In this document: positions 5,914-6,018 of the stretch, piece after piece | Numbering within the stretch: position 1 is the stretch's first letter | How the letters are laid out: the number at the start of each line of letters is the position of its first letter | Assembly: GCA_021463315.1 (NCBI GenBank) | Contig: JAJTXO010000260.1 | Span: 1 to 6,018, forward strand | Direction: 5' to 3' | Length of the DNA: 6,018 nt | From: Caldilineales bacterium | GTDB taxonomy: Bacteria > Chloroflexota > Anaerolineae > JAAEKA01 | Notes under the pieces: model-generated | The model's input: the letters and a program-made list of their open reading frames with translations, nothing else | Databases searched by the model: none | Told to the model about the DNA's origin: nothing | Program-made: the position numbers and the translations under genes

Positions 5914-6018
5914 TTCAACAGTTCACGATTCTCACGCAAAGCCGTCAAAAATGCCAGGAATCTCTGCCCTTTGCGGTCTTTGCGCCTTTGCGTGAGACAA
6001 CAATCGTGAAGTACTGAA
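5914..6018. repeat. Large inverted repeat with three CTTTGCG units
   Basis: TTCACGATT (5922-5930) pairs with AATCGTGAA (6002-6010), and CTCACGCAAAG (5931-5941) pairs with CTTTGCGTGAG (5986-5996). The arms are contiguous on the left and separated by ACAAC on the right. Outside them TTCA (5914-5917) and TGAA (6015-6018) also pair after 4-base spacers, so the symmetry reaches the window edge and may continue. The right arm belongs to a direct-repeat cluster with CTTTGCG at 5969, 5978 and 5986. Sequences of the type CTTTGCGxCTTTGCG-TGAG recur between genes in many bacterial genomes (from memory, not searched). No gene is present here. Confidence 0.7.

Overview
The window is a GC-rich stretch of bacterial chromosome with three genes, all on the minus strand (read right to left). 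They belong to cell-surface polysaccharide or glycoconjugate synthesis. The order of transcription is: a Gfo/Idh/MocA sugar dehydrogenase (4726-5748), a very large multi-spanning O-antigen ligase/polymerase-type protein with C-terminal TPRs (1183-4596), and a WecA/MraY-type polyprenyl-phosphate sugar-1-phosphate transferase (158-1186). The last two overlap by 4 bases (ATGA) and are surely one transcript. The dehydrogenase is separated from the ligase by 129 bases that carry a good promoter for the ligase.

The likely source is a member of the Chloroflexota (Anaerolineae/Caldilineae-like). This is an inference from three things: the fusion of an O-antigen-ligase core to TPRs, the GC-rich codon use, and intergenic spaces full of short 7-9 bp tandem repeats and small palindromic elements. 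No rRNA or marker gene is present to prove it. Such bacteria often lack classical LPS, so 'O-antigen ligase' should be read as 'Wzy/WaaL-superfamily glycan polymerase or transferase'.

Layout from left to right. 1-157 is a non-coding tail downstream of the transferase. It has an imperfect palindromic repeat (59-110) and no convincing terminator. 158-4596 is the transferase and ligase pair. 4597-4725 holds a TGn-TATAAT promoter only 8 bases from the ligase ATG, a TAGGAGA heptamer array and a TTGTCTACT array that runs into the dehydrogenase stop codon. 4726-5748 is the dehydrogenase. 5749-6018 (270 bases) has no gene. It contains a probable -10 for the dehydrogenase, a TTGGTAAA octamer array, a 112-bp MITE-like element with 12-bp terminal inverted repeats and a candidate 8-bp target duplication, and a second large inverted repeat with three CTTTGCG units at the window edge.

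In a working model, the dehydrogenase prepares a modified nucleotide sugar, the WecA-like enzyme loads the first sugar phosphate onto undecaprenyl phosphate at the inner face of the membrane, and the ligase/polymerase joins or transfers the lipid-linked glycan on the outer face. The most unusual features are the repeats: a palindromic 42-bp repeat expanded in frame inside the ligase gene and related to the palindrome at the left edge, and the two hairpin elements upstream of the dehydrogenase.
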